Source: Comamonas testosteroni ATCC 11996 (lineage in GTDB: Bacteria > Pseudomonadota > Gammaproteobacteria > Burkholderiales > Burkholderiaceae_C). Taken from it: a stretch of 64,000 bases of DNA. The position numbers and the translations under genes were made by a program. The notes below the pieces were generated by a model. It searched no databases and was not told the origin of the DNA. It saw only the letters and a program-made list of their open reading frames with translations. Below, piece after piece: positions 17,016-25,960 of this stretch (position 1 is its first letter; each line of letters starts with the position of its first letter). The stretch spans positions 124,001 through 188,000 of the forward strand of contig NZ_AHIL01000043.1 of NCBI RefSeq assembly GCF_000241525.1, in the 5' to 3' direction.

Positions 17016-18143
17016 TTAGCGCTCTTCGTATCTGCCGGTCACGCGCCCCTGGCTATCCGTCACCACACTGCTCTTGACCTGCCAGACCAGACCATCGAGT
17101 CCTGGCACGGTGTACTCGCCGTCGCGCCCCTTGACGGCCTGCTTCCAGGCCTGCATCTGAGCCTGGGTCAGGCTAAGCTTGAGCTCATGGTCGCTATGCC
17201 AGTCCAACATCCCGCCTTCGCTGTCGCCGGCAGGCACCAGCTCCAGGGTGGAACCATCACCTGCCAGAATCAGCGGACGGCCATGGGGCAGGCGAGCCGG
17301 CAGCATGGCCTTGAGGTCGCGCACGCCCAGGCTTCCCAGACGTATCACTGTCTGCGGGCTGCGCAGCAGGCGCTTGCGGTGACTGAAGCCAAGCACATCG
17401 TTGTAGAGCACACCCGTCTTGGAGCCTTCACGCGCCGCACCAGCATCAATGGCGGCCTGGACATCGGGCAGATCATGCAGGCTGGGCCGCGCCAGGTCGG
17501 TGATCCACAGCGGCATATAACTCTGCAGGGAATGCAGCGCTCCCTGCACATTCCAGCGGCGTACCTCGCGCAACTCGTCACTGGTCAGCCCCACCAGCTG
17601 CAAAAACATCAGGTCGCCATAGGGCGTATGAATGGCCGGCAACTCCGGATCCAGCGCAAAGCCCATTTCGGTCAGCAGCGTGTCGGCGTCAGCCTTGATA
17701 GGACCGTTGGCCGTCATCCAGTGGCCGGGAGCCAGCACATTGCCAGTGCGAAATACATATCGAGCAATATTTTGCAAAAAGTTAACAGGCCAACTAGGTG
17801 GCTCCTGCTCACTGGCGGCACGCATCAGTCTGAAGCTCAGCTCGAAACCATAACCACTGGGCTTGCCTGGAGCGATGTCGTAGCTATCATCCAGATCGCC
17901 ATACAGGTCGCTGAAACCATAGCTGACATAGTGCCAGTGCGGCGCACCCTGCTCGCTGCGATAGACGCTGACCCCGTCCAGCGGCTCTTCTCCCCCTAGA
18001 CGAAACTTGATCAGCGTCCCGAAATGCACGGGCTGCTGATCGCCATAAACCGTCTGCAGCGCCCCATCAATTGCATCCCATCCCTGGCTGCCCTCTTGCC
18101 CGTTAGCGTGGGTTTGAGAGTCGTAGGTTTCGCGGGAATTCAT
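17016..18143 (-). CDS. Suppressor-of-fused (SUFU) domain protein
   Basis: 375 residues from the ATG at 18143, with GGAGAAAAAGG upstream. The first half has PHWHYVSYGFSDLYGD, GYGFELSFRL and PSWPVNFLQNIARYVF, typical of bacterial SUFU domains. The second half continues with a less familiar alpha/beta region and is cytosolic in character. In bacteria SUFU proteins are known immunity proteins of polymorphic toxin systems, and many are orphan genes as here; I see no toxin next to it. Residues TNxxxxxP of unknown role aside, no catalytic motif is evident. Confidence 0.85.
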   Translation of the reverse strand: MNSRETYDSQTHANGQEGSQGWDAIDGALQTVYGDQQPVHFGTLIKFRLGGEEPLDGVSVYRSEQGAPHWHYVSYGFSDLYGDLDDSYDIAPGKPSGYGFELSFRLMRAASEQEPPSWPVNFLQNIARYVFRTGNVLAPGHWMTANGPIKADADTLLTEMGFALDPELPAIHTPYGDLMFLQLVGLTSDELREVRRWNVQGALHSLQSYMPLWITDLARPSLHDLPDVQAAIDAGAAREGSKTGVLYNDVLGFSHRKRLLRSPQTVIRLGSLGVRDLKAMLPARLPHGRPLILAGDGSTLELVPAGDSEGGMLDWHSDHELKLSLTQAQMQAWKQAVKGRDGEYTVPGLDGLVWQVKSSVVTDSQGRVTGRYEER

Positions 18144-18242
18144 GGCCTTTTTCTCCTTTGCCCCAAGTATCAAGGCAGGCGAAAGCCGTTCGAGCAGGAT
18201 TACAAACGGAGATGTGAGCGAGCGTTTCTTGCAACCATGCGT

Positions 18243-20657
18243 TCAAAAACCTCGGCCGCCCACTTCAATCTGCCACCAGGCTGGCAGCAGTGCACGCACC
18301 TCGGCGCGCGCGAAGCGGTCGTCCATCAGCACCAGAACGCCACGATCGTACTCGCTGCGTATGACCCGGCCAGCTGCCTGCACCACCTTGCGCAGGCCAG
18401 GGTAGAGATAGGTATAGTCATAGCCCAGCCCCACTCCCATGGCCTGATCCATGGCTCGCTGCATGGCTTCGTTGACAGGATTGAGCTGGGGCAGACCCAG
18501 CGTGGCAACAAAAGCACCGATCAGACGGCTGCCGGGCAGATCCACGCCTTCGGAGAACGCCCCGCCCAGCACGGCCAGACCCAGGCCCCGACCGCCCTCG
18601 ACAAAGCGGGCCAGGAATTCGGCACGCGCGGCTTCGTCCATGCCGCGCTGCTGCAGCCATAGCGGCAGCTGCGGGTGCAGACGTTCCAAAGTGGCGGCAA
18701 CCTGCTGAAGATAGTCAAAACTGCTGACAAAACACAGATAGTTGCCAGGCAGTCGTGCGTATTGCTGCGCGATCAGCTCGGCCATGGGGGTCAGCGATGC
18801 ATCGCGATCTCGCCAACGTGTCGAAATATGGCGTGCGATATGCACCTGCAGCTGCCGGGCTGCGAACGGCGCCGGAACATCCAGCCAGGCCGTATCCGCA
18901 GGCAGCCCCAGTAGATCGCGATAGAACTGTGGCGGACTCAGCGTACCCGAAAACAGCACCGTGGCCTGTGCCGCCTCATGGCGTGCCGCCAAATGCGGCG
19001 CGGGCACCACATTGCGAATGCACAGCGTGGATGTCGGCGTACGCACTCTGCTCGCACGCTGCAGCGGCGTGGCCAGTTGAATATCAAACAGCGCATGCGG
19101 CCCGAACTGATCAGCCAGCGCCTGAAAATGCAGCAATTCCCAGTAAAAATCCAGCAAGGCATGGTCGGCAAGTGCAGGCTGCCCTCCTGTGGCCGCATGA
19201 CCGGCTATCTCCTGCTCAGCCAGCTGATCCGCTATTGCGCCTGCGGCCCGTTGCATGGCGCCCAGCAGCACACCAGGAATGCTCTCGTAGCTTTGGTAAC
19301 TGGTCTGATCCTGGGCCTTGTTCAGCGCCTGCCACTGGCGCTGCAGTGCATCGAGTGCCTTTTTGACAGCACCTGTCGCGCCCTGGCGAGCCTGCGCCAG
19401 ATCAAGCTGTGACAGCGGTGCCGTATACATGCTGCGTGCGCGCTCCAGCAGATTGTGCGCCTCGTCCACCAGCACACCCACACGCCAGTCCTGCTGCAAG
19501 GCCAGCGCATAGAGCATGGCGGCACTGTCGTAGTAATAGTGGTAGTCGGCCACCACCACATCGGCCCAGCGCACCAACTCCTGCGACAGATAATAGGGAC
19601 AGATGCCATGCTCCAAGGCCAGAGTCCGCAACGCCGGTCCATCCCAGAGCGGCAGTTGCAGCGCCTGTTGCCTGGCCGCAGGCAGTCGGTCAAAGAAGCC
19701 ACGCGCTAACGGACAGGACTCTCCATGGCAGGCCTTGTCGGGATGCTCGCAGGTCTTTTCGCGCGCCTTCATGTCCAGGACACGCAGTGGCGCAAACGAT
19801 GCCGATGCCGATGCCGATGCCGATGCCGGCAAGGCTTGCTGCAGCTGGCCCAGCGCATGCAGGGCCAGTCCATGGCCAGTGCCCTTGGCAGTGAGAAAGA
19901 ACAGCTTGTCCAGACCGGCTGCATCAGCCTCCGAGGCACCCTTGACCATGACTGCTGCCATGCTCTTGAGCATGGGAAAAATCGTAGCCAGGGTCTTGCC
20001 GATGCCGGTCGGGGCCTGGGCCATCAGGCAACGACCGCCTTCGCTGGCATGGGCCGTACGATAGACGGCCACGGCCAGCTCCCGCTGCCCGGATCTGAAA
20101 GCCGGCATGGGAAATTTCAGCTGCGCCATGGCCCCATCGCGCGCCTGACGGTGGGCGTCCTCGCGACGTGCCCATTCGAGATAACGGGCACATTGCAACT
20201 CGAAAAAGGCTTGCAGTTCGGTGGCAGAGCACTCTTCCACCAGCACGGTCTCCTCTGCGCTGCCGATCTGGAAATAAACCAGCGCCAGCTTGATCCGCTC
20301 AAGGCCGCGCTCCTGACACAGCAAATGACCATAGACCCTGGCCTGGGCCCAGTGCAAGGCCCGGTGATGAGGGCGCACGCCGTCGAGCCGGCCCCGGTAC
20401 GTCTTGATCTCTTCGAGTTGCTGCTTGAAGGCATCGAAGCCATCGGCCCGGCCGCGAACCTGCAGCTCTTCGAACCGGCCGCTGAGCGCCAGCTCCGTTT
20501 CGTAGCCACTGATGTTTTTACGCCGTTTCTGCACCACGGCATGGCCTTCCATACCCTCCAGCGCACTGGGCGCAGGCGTGAAGCGCAGATCCAGATCGCC
20601 GCCGCGCGCCGTGAACTCGCACAGTGTGCGTACTGCCACGCTAAGCGCAGGCTTCAT
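18243..20657 (-). CDS. XPD/DinG-type Fe-S DNA helicase with N-terminal PD-(D/E)XK-like region
   Basis: 804 residues. Walker A APTGIGKT (215-222), DEAH (398-401) and the C-terminal motif GRVIRSEYDRG place it in superfamily 2, XPD/DinG. Cysteines 303, 310, 315 and 353 fit the [4Fe-4S] cluster that splits duplex DNA in this family. Residues 60-90 carry GRADGF and EEIKTY, suggesting the D72...E83-x-K85 of a RecB/Cas4-like nuclease; this is inference. The ATG overlaps the stop of the upstream VRR-NUC gene by 4 bp, so the two are co-translated. The pair probably acts on damaged DNA such as crosslinks or branched structures. An in-frame (Ser-Ala) run lies at about 278-287. Confidence 0.88.
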   Translation of the reverse strand: MKPALSVAVRTLCEFTARGGDLDLRFTPAPSALEGMEGHAVVQKRRKNISGYETELALSGRFEELQVRGRADGFDAFKQQLEEIKTYRGRLDGVRPHHRALHWAQARVYGHLLCQERGLERIKLALVYFQIGSAEETVLVEECSATELQAFFELQCARYLEWARREDAHRQARDGAMAQLKFPMPAFRSGQRELAVAVYRTAHASEGGRCLMAQAPTGIGKTLATIFPMLKSMAAVMVKGASEADAAGLDKLFFLTAKGTGHGLALHALGQLQQALPASASASASASFAPLRVLDMKAREKTCEHPDKACHGESCPLARGFFDRLPAARQQALQLPLWDGPALRTLALEHGICPYYLSQELVRWADVVVADYHYYYDSAAMLYALALQQDWRVGVLVDEAHNLLERARSMYTAPLSQLDLAQARQGATGAVKKALDALQRQWQALNKAQDQTSYQSYESIPGVLLGAMQRAAGAIADQLAEQEIAGHAATGGQPALADHALLDFYWELLHFQALADQFGPHALFDIQLATPLQRASRVRTPTSTLCIRNVVPAPHLAARHEAAQATVLFSGTLSPPQFYRDLLGLPADTAWLDVPAPFAARQLQVHIARHISTRWRDRDASLTPMAELIAQQYARLPGNYLCFVSSFDYLQQVAATLERLHPQLPLWLQQRGMDEAARAEFLARFVEGGRGLGLAVLGGAFSEGVDLPGSRLIGAFVATLGLPQLNPVNEAMQRAMDQAMGVGLGYDYTYLYPGLRKVVQAAGRVIRSEYDRGVLVLMDDRFARAEVRALLPAWWQIEVGGRGF
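19798..19827. repeat. Five perfect copies of GATGCC inside the helicase gene
   Basis: A hexanucleotide repeat, GATGCC x5 on the plus strand, codes on the minus strand for alternating Ser and Ala between the Walker A region and the Fe-S domain. Because the unit is six bases, changes in copy number would keep the frame and only lengthen or shorten the loop. Confidence 0.9.
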
Positions 20658-22414
20658 GGCGCGCCACCATCGTCACGCCACTGTACATGGCAGACGCTCA
20701 CGGGAATGCCCTTCTCCGTGCAATAGGCCAGCCAGCGAATCTGGTTGTCCTGCAGCTTGTCACCCGGCGCTTTGACTTCCACCAGCTCATAGCGTGAACC
20801 GGCATCGGACCGCAGAGGCCAGAAGCGCACCAGATCGGGAAAGCCGGTGCGGTTAGCCTTCACGTCCAGCAGCAGCCGCGCGAACAGAATCCGCAGATGG
20901 GCTGCAGGCATGCAATCGAGCGCCAGCTCCAGCAGCTCTTGCGTCAATGTGCCCCAGAACACGAACGGCGACTGAACGCCTTGCTTGTCGGCAAAACGCT
21001 GGCGAATCGTGGCCCGATAGCGACCGTCCTCCAGCTCGGCCAGACAGGCATCAAACAGCGGCTGGCGGCGCAGCACAAAATCCGGTGCTCCCAGATCGGC
21101 CGGCCCACTCTGGAAGGGATGAAAAAACGCCCCCGGCAGCGGCGCAAAGACGGCGGGCCAGCACAGCAGACCGAATAGCGAGTTGACCAACGCGTTCTCG
21201 ACATAGAACACCGGCGCATCGTCTCTATGCCAATGGAATTGAAGCGCGAACTCCACCGCCATGGGCTGGGTGGGTCGGTCCAGCAGCACATCGCTGCGCA
21301 GGGCCGCCACGGCCGGGGCCAGAGCAGGCTGGCGCCCCGCAGCCACCAGCCCCAGGCTGCGGCTCAGACGCGGCAACATGCGCGCCACGCGCTGACGCTC
21401 CTCTTCACTTTCAGGCGCGGCTTGCGCCTGGCTGGCAAGAGCCAGCGCCTGGTCGAAGCATTGCATGCGCTCCAGCACGCGAATATGACGGTGACGTGCA
21501 CCCGCATAGCGGCTGGCCCCATAGGCCTGAGCTGCCAGCGGCCAGTCCTGCAGCCTCTCGCACTCCTGGCCAAGCTTCAGCAGGACCTTGGCCCTGCGCA
21601 TGTCCAGCCACGGGTTTTCGCTATGGTTTTCAACAAGTGCAGGCAGCAGTTGTGCGGGCTCCACGCCTTCATCGAGAGCCTGGCGCCGGGCCGATATCTC
21701 CAGATAGAAGTCCAGATCTTCGCGGCGCTGAAATGCGCGCGAGTCAGCATCCAGCGCCACCGGCTCATAGCGGAAAATACCGAGGTCGGCCAGCACGAAC
21801 TCCGACCAGTCCTGATAGAGATTGCCAAAAAACATCAGCCTCAGACGCTCTCCCAGCTCGCCCACCATGACGCGCCAGACTGGCTCCACGGCCCCTGGGT
21901 ACCAGACGGCATAAGACCGGGGCTCGGGTTGCCTCTCGGCCAGCAGCTGCAGCATCTCGGCCTTGCGCATGGAAGAACACAGTTCAAAACCAGCCAAGAT
22001 CCGCAATAGCTCGGGTTTGGTGTGCAGGCCGAACAGCTCGACCACCTCCATGGGCTCGGTGGCACTGAGCCAGCCACGCTCCAGCAGGGGCGCTGCGGCA
22101 TCGACCGTCATTGGAATCTCCTCGTAGGCCAGCTTGCTGGCGCGAAACCAGGGCCCGCGCCGCATCAGCATGCGTACCAGCAGCGCCCTGGAGCTCTGTG
22201 GCAGGCGCGCAAAGCCGGCGATGAAATCAACCTCCTGCTCGCTGAGCAGATCGCCATAGCGCTGCGCCAACCAGTCCAGCGCCTGCTGGAAGTTGTGCAG
22301 ATAGTAGAAGCGGTGCGGCGGAAGAATGGCGACTTGGGGTACGGTCACGATGACGCTTACAAAATGCTCGGCAGGAAGATGGGTGGATGCCAACGATGGG
22401 ACCTGTATTTTCAT
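20654..22414 (-). CDS. FAN1-like VRR-NUC domain nuclease
   Basis: 586 residues from the ATG at 22414. The N-terminal part (PPHRFYYLHNFQQAL, then HTKPELLRIL) resembles the SAP-like and DNA-binding regions of bacterial FAN1. A TPR-like helical middle follows. The C-terminus has FPDLVRFWP and YELVEVKAPGDKLQDNQIRW, the VRR-NUC catalytic set (PD ... ExK ... Q). FAN1 cuts 5' flaps and interstrand crosslinks. The stop codon overlaps the ATG of the helicase gene (ATGA). The true start is unsure: a GTG at 22441 or an internal GTG near the HRFYYLHNF segment are alternatives, and no strong ribosome site is visible. Confidence 0.88.
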   Translation of the reverse strand: MKIQVPSLASTHLPAEHFVSVIVTVPQVAILPPHRFYYLHNFQQALDWLAQRYGDLLSEQEVDFIAGFARLPQSSRALLVRMLMRRGPWFRASKLAYEEIPMTVDAAAPLLERGWLSATEPMEVVELFGLHTKPELLRILAGFELCSSMRKAEMLQLLAERQPEPRSYAVWYPGAVEPVWRVMVGELGERLRLMFFGNLYQDWSEFVLADLGIFRYEPVALDADSRAFQRREDLDFYLEISARRQALDEGVEPAQLLPALVENHSENPWLDMRRAKVLLKLGQECERLQDWPLAAQAYGASRYAGARHRHIRVLERMQCFDQALALASQAQAAPESEEERQRVARMLPRLSRSLGLVAAGRQPALAPAVAALRSDVLLDRPTQPMAVEFALQFHWHRDDAPVFYVENALVNSLFGLLCWPAVFAPLPGAFFHPFQSGPADLGAPDFVLRRQPLFDACLAELEDGRYRATIRQRFADKQGVQSPFVFWGTLTQELLELALDCMPAAHLRILFARLLLDVKANRTGFPDLVRFWPLRSDAGSRYELVEVKAPGDKLQDNQIRWLAYCTEKGIPVSVCHVQWRDDGGAP

Positions 22415-22539
22415 ACAGCTCGAAAATCCCTGCAGATTCACCCACCCAACGATTGCTGCTCAGCGGACGAAACGCTTGTAGCTTGAATGCCCGATGACAG
22501 TGGCACACAATCAAAGCTTCATTCAACAAGGAGCAGGCA

Positions 22540-22869
22540 ATGCTGGACTGGAACGAATACCGCAAGGAATTGGCTGGCAGGCTGGGAGAGTTTTCCGAGT
22601 TGAGCCCAGGCACCATGGAGGGCTACAAGGCCCTGTCCAGCGCGGGCAAGAAGACCGCTCATCTTGATGCCAAGACTCGCGAGCTGATTGCGATTGCCGT
22701 GGGCGTTACCACGCGCTGCGACGGCTGCATTGCCGTGCATACCAAGGCTGCCAAGGCAGCCGGTGCCAGCCGGGAGGAAATTGCCGAAGCTCTGGGTGTG
22801 GCTGTGGCCTTGAATGCGGGCGCCGCCATGGTCTACTCGGCGCGTGCCCTGGACGCTTTGGACGAATAA
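22540..22869 (+). CDS. AhpD/carboxymuconolactone decarboxylase-like protein
   Basis: 109 residues; AAGGAG lies 6-7 nt before the ATG. The active-site pattern of AhpD-like proteins is complete: Glu48, C60-DG-C63 and His67, in REL(I)AIAVGVTTRCDGCIAVH. These small all-helical proteins form trimers or hexamers and act as disulfide-based peroxidase partners; true decarboxylases lack the CxxC pair. The gene stands alone, divergent from the FAN1-like gene and convergent with kup. Confidence 0.9.
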   Translation: MLDWNEYRKELAGRLGEFSELSPGTMEGYKALSSAGKKTAHLDAKTRELIAIAVGVTTRCDGCIAVHTKAAKAAGASREEIAEALGVAVALNAGAAMVYSARALDALDE

Positions 22870-22919
22870 GACTCTAAAAACATGGTGGCCAGTGCTTGGC
22901 TGGCTTGCCTCCCTACCAT

Positions 22920-24839
22920 TCAAAGCACGACCTGCGTGCCCAGCTCCACCACCTGGTTGGCTGGCAACTTGTAATAAGTCGCCGCGCTGGCCGATTGTCG
23001 GGACATCCAGCCAAACAGAGCGCAGCGCCAGGCGGAAAGACCGCCGGGCCCGTCCACCACCTGCACCCTGGCCACGAAAAAGCTGGTCGTCATGGGGTCC
23101 AGATTCGGTATCTCGCCATCGACGTCCGGTGCAATCCGCTGGAGCGCCGCCGGAATATCAGGCTGCTCGCGAAAGCCGAAATGCATGTCCAGTGCCCAGA
23201 CCCCATTGCACATGGGCTTCAGTTGCAGGCGCTCGCCATCATGCACATAGGGCGTGTTCTCGTTGATCACGTGGAGAAATACCGTCTGCTCATGCATGAC
23301 CTTGAAATGCTTGAGATTGTGGAACAGCGCGTTCGGCACCAGCTTGGGGTCGGAAGTCAAATAGACGGCCGTGCCGGACACTACCGGCACGCCGCTCATG
23401 GGCGAGCTCATCAGATCGCTCATGGGAATATCAAGGCGACGGCGATGTTCGGCCACCAGCTGGGTGCCGTCGCGCCATGTCGTCAGCGCAATGAAGATGA
23501 TGGCGCCCAGCGTCAGCGGCAGCCAGCCGCCCTGCTCCAGCTTGGTCAGGTTGGAGGCAAAAAAACCTATCTCCAGCACCGCAAAACAGGCCAGCGCTGC
23601 CAATGTGGCGACTCTTGCGCGGCTGCGCCCCAGATAGACCACAAAGCCCACCAGCATGGTGGTGATCAGCATGGTGCCCGACACGGCAATGCCATAGGCC
23701 GCCGCCAATGCCCCCGAGGACTTGAAGGCCAGCACCAGCGCGATCACGGCCAGCAGCATCAACCAGTTCACGCTGGGGATATAGATCTGGCCCTGCTCCT
23801 GATCGGAGGTGTGCAACACACGCACACGCGGCAGATAACCCAGACGGCTGGCCTGCAGCGTCATGGAATAAGCCCCCGAGATGGTCGCCTGCGAGGCAAT
23901 CACCGTGGCAGCCGTGGCCAGCACCACAAAAATCAGCAACCAGGACGGCGCAGCCAGCAAGAAAAAGGGATTGCTGGCCGCAGTCGCATCGCGCAACAGC
24001 AACGCGCCCTGGCCGAAGTAATTGAGCATCAGAGCCGGGAACACCAACCCATACCAGCCCAGACGCACGGCCCGGCTGCCGAAGTGACCCATATCGGCAT
24101 AGAGGGCCTCGGCACCTGTCATGGCCAGAAACACGGCCGACAGCAGGAAGAAGGCCTTGTCCGTGTGTTGCACGGCGAAGCGAAGCGCATGCAGCGGGTT
24201 GACGGCCTCCAGCACCATGGGCGTCTGCACAATGCTGGCCACACCTGCCCAGGCAATGCATAGGAACCAAACAATGGTGACCGGGCCGAACAGCCTCCCC
24301 ACCACACTGGTGCCCTTCATCTGAATGGAAAACAGTCCGATCAGAATACCTATCGTGATAGGTACGATGAAATGCTCGAACTCTGGCGTGGCAATGCTCA
24401 TGCCCTCCACGGCAGAGAGCACGGAAATCGCCGGCGTGATGATGGCATCACCATAGAACAGTGCAGCCGCAAACACGCCGGCCCCGACCACAAAGCGGGA
24501 GCGGCGCGACTGATCGCCCATCACGCGGTGGGCCAGCGCCGTCAGCGCCAGCACGCCGCCCTCTCCATCGTTATCGTGGCTGAGCACCACCCACACATAT
24601 TTGATGGCGACGATGACGATCACAGCCCACAGCAGGGCCGAGAGCGCGGCCAGCACATTTTCGGGACCCACCGTCAGCCCATGTGTGCCTGTAAAAGCCT
24701 CCTTGAACGCATAGAGCGGGCTGGTGCCGATATCGCCAAAAACCACGCCCAAAGCCGCCAATGTCAGTGCCGACTGGCTGCTGCCCTGCCCCGTACTCCC
24801 AGCCCCATGAAGCCCGTGTTTGCTTTGTGACATAGCCAT
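22920..24839 (-). CDS. kup: Kup-family potassium uptake protein
   Basis: 639 residues, close to the 622 of E. coli Kup. GVVFGDIGTSPLYAFKEAF near residues 32-50 is the family signature, followed by about twelve hydrophobic helices (for example ALYADMGHFG and SQATISGAYSM) and a cytosolic C-terminal domain with VFLHVINENTPYV. Kup is a potassium/proton symporter of the inner membrane that works at low pH. The gene is single and divergent from the amidotransferase gene. An ATG two codons in is equally possible; neither has a clear ribosome site. Confidence 0.95.
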   Translation of the reverse strand: MAMSQSKHGLHGAGSTGQGSSQSALTLAALGVVFGDIGTSPLYAFKEAFTGTHGLTVGPENVLAALSALLWAVIVIVAIKYVWVVLSHDNDGEGGVLALTALAHRVMGDQSRRSRFVVGAGVFAAALFYGDAIITPAISVLSAVEGMSIATPEFEHFIVPITIGILIGLFSIQMKGTSVVGRLFGPVTIVWFLCIAWAGVASIVQTPMVLEAVNPLHALRFAVQHTDKAFFLLSAVFLAMTGAEALYADMGHFGSRAVRLGWYGLVFPALMLNYFGQGALLLRDATAASNPFFLLAAPSWLLIFVVLATAATVIASQATISGAYSMTLQASRLGYLPRVRVLHTSDQEQGQIYIPSVNWLMLLAVIALVLAFKSSGALAAAYGIAVSGTMLITTMLVGFVVYLGRSRARVATLAALACFAVLEIGFFASNLTKLEQGGWLPLTLGAIIFIALTTWRDGTQLVAEHRRRLDIPMSDLMSSPMSGVPVVSGTAVYLTSDPKLVPNALFHNLKHFKVMHEQTVFLHVINENTPYVHDGERLQLKPMCNGVWALDMHFGFREQPDIPAALQRIAPDVDGEIPNLDPMTTSFFVARVQVVDGPGGLSAWRCALFGWMSRQSASAATYYKLPANQVVELGTQVVL

Positions 24840-25051
24840 GCTTTTGCAGTGATAAAGGCCACCGCAGCCGGGCGGCGGCAGCCCAGTATGGCACGCTGAC
24901 GGAAATTGAAAAGCCTGGATGACGCCGGACCGAGCTGTCTTTCTTTATGCAATCTTGATAGCAGCAGCCACCATCCATACCAGGGCTTGAGGCCTGATTT
25001 TCTAGATTCAAGGCTTCACAACAACCGGCTTGCCCTTCAAGCCTGTCTCCC

Positions 25052-25834
25052 ATGAAGCCTGTCGCCATCCTCCAGCACGAAGCATCGCAAGGTCCCGGCA
25101 TCCTGCTCGACCATCTGCGTCAGCAAGACATTGCCCATGTGCTGCTAGATCCCTGTGCCGAAGGCGCGGCCCCGGCCAATGCGCGCGACTATCGCGGCAT
25201 CATCGTGCTGGGCAGCAACCATTGCGCCAACGAGCAGTTGCTCTGGATCGATGAAGAGCGCTGCCTGCTGCAAAGTGCCCTGCAGTACGACATCCCCGTG
25301 CTGGGCCACTGCTTTGGCGCGCAAATGCTGGCCCGCGCCATGGGCGCACGCGTATGGCGCAACCCCTGCCCGAACATAGGCTGGAGCGAAGTCCGTATCA
25401 CCCCCAGCGCCCAGCAACTGATGAACCTGCCCGCACAAGCCACCATCTTCAACTGGCATTACGACACATTCGACATTCCGATGGCCGCCAGGCGCACCAT
25501 GTACGGACAGCATTGCCTGAACAAGGGCTTTGTCCATGGCCGGCAATGGGCGTTTCAAGGCCATCTGGAAGTGACCGCAGACAGCGTGCGCCAATGGTGC
25601 GGCGAGGGCCACGATGAGCTGCTGCAGGCCCGGGGACCGGCCGTTCAGAGCGAGGCCCAGATCCTGAACCGGCTGCCGCAACACATAGACCGGCTGCATG
25701 CCATGGCTCTGCGCACCTACAAGGCATGGACCGATCAGCTGGACAGGCCGGTGTCGGTTTCGTGCAGCAATTCCTCGGAAGCTTTGAGCCGATTTCGCCT
25801 TAAGTCCAATGCATACCTTCGCATGCAGCTATGA
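25052..25834 (+). CDS. Class I glutamine amidotransferase-like protein
   Basis: 260 residues. The triad is visible: Cys87 in the nucleophile elbow GHCFGAQ, His171 and Glu173 in FQGHLEVT. The N-terminus (VAILQHEASQGPGILLDHL) and NWHYDTF fit stand-alone GMP-synthase-type amidotransferases, which hydrolyse glutamine or related gamma-glutamyl compounds. The normal length is about 235-240, so a short tail is present. No acceptor-domain gene lies beside it, so the substrate is unknown; gamma-glutamyl hydrolase activity is an alternative. The ATG has no strong ribosome site. Confidence 0.85.
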   Translation: MKPVAILQHEASQGPGILLDHLRQQDIAHVLLDPCAEGAAPANARDYRGIIVLGSNHCANEQLLWIDEERCLLQSALQYDIPVLGHCFGAQMLARAMGARVWRNPCPNIGWSEVRITPSAQQLMNLPAQATIFNWHYDTFDIPMAARRTMYGQHCLNKGFVHGRQWAFQGHLEVTADSVRQWCGEGHDELLQARGPAVQSEAQILNRLPQHIDRLHAMALRTYKAWTDQLDRPVSVSCSNSSEALSRFRLKSNAYLRMQL

Positions 25835-25960
25835 ATTTGCAAGCATCAGAGTCCAGGAATGCAATGAACAGACGTTTTTTTGCATCTGGCGGACGGTCTC
25901 TGGCAAGGCACGGCCGCTGTCTGGGTCAGAATGGCCTGCAAACTCACTGCTCCAAGCTTC

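Noticed and set aside
19798..19827. GATGCC repeat as a CRISPR or mobile element trace
   Set aside because: The unit is six bases with no spacers and lies in frame in a coding sequence; it is a simple repeat.
22896..24263. 455-codon plus-strand frame over kup
   Set aside because: Antisense shadow: His/Gln/Arg-rich composition and no motifs, while kup on the other strand is unmistakable.
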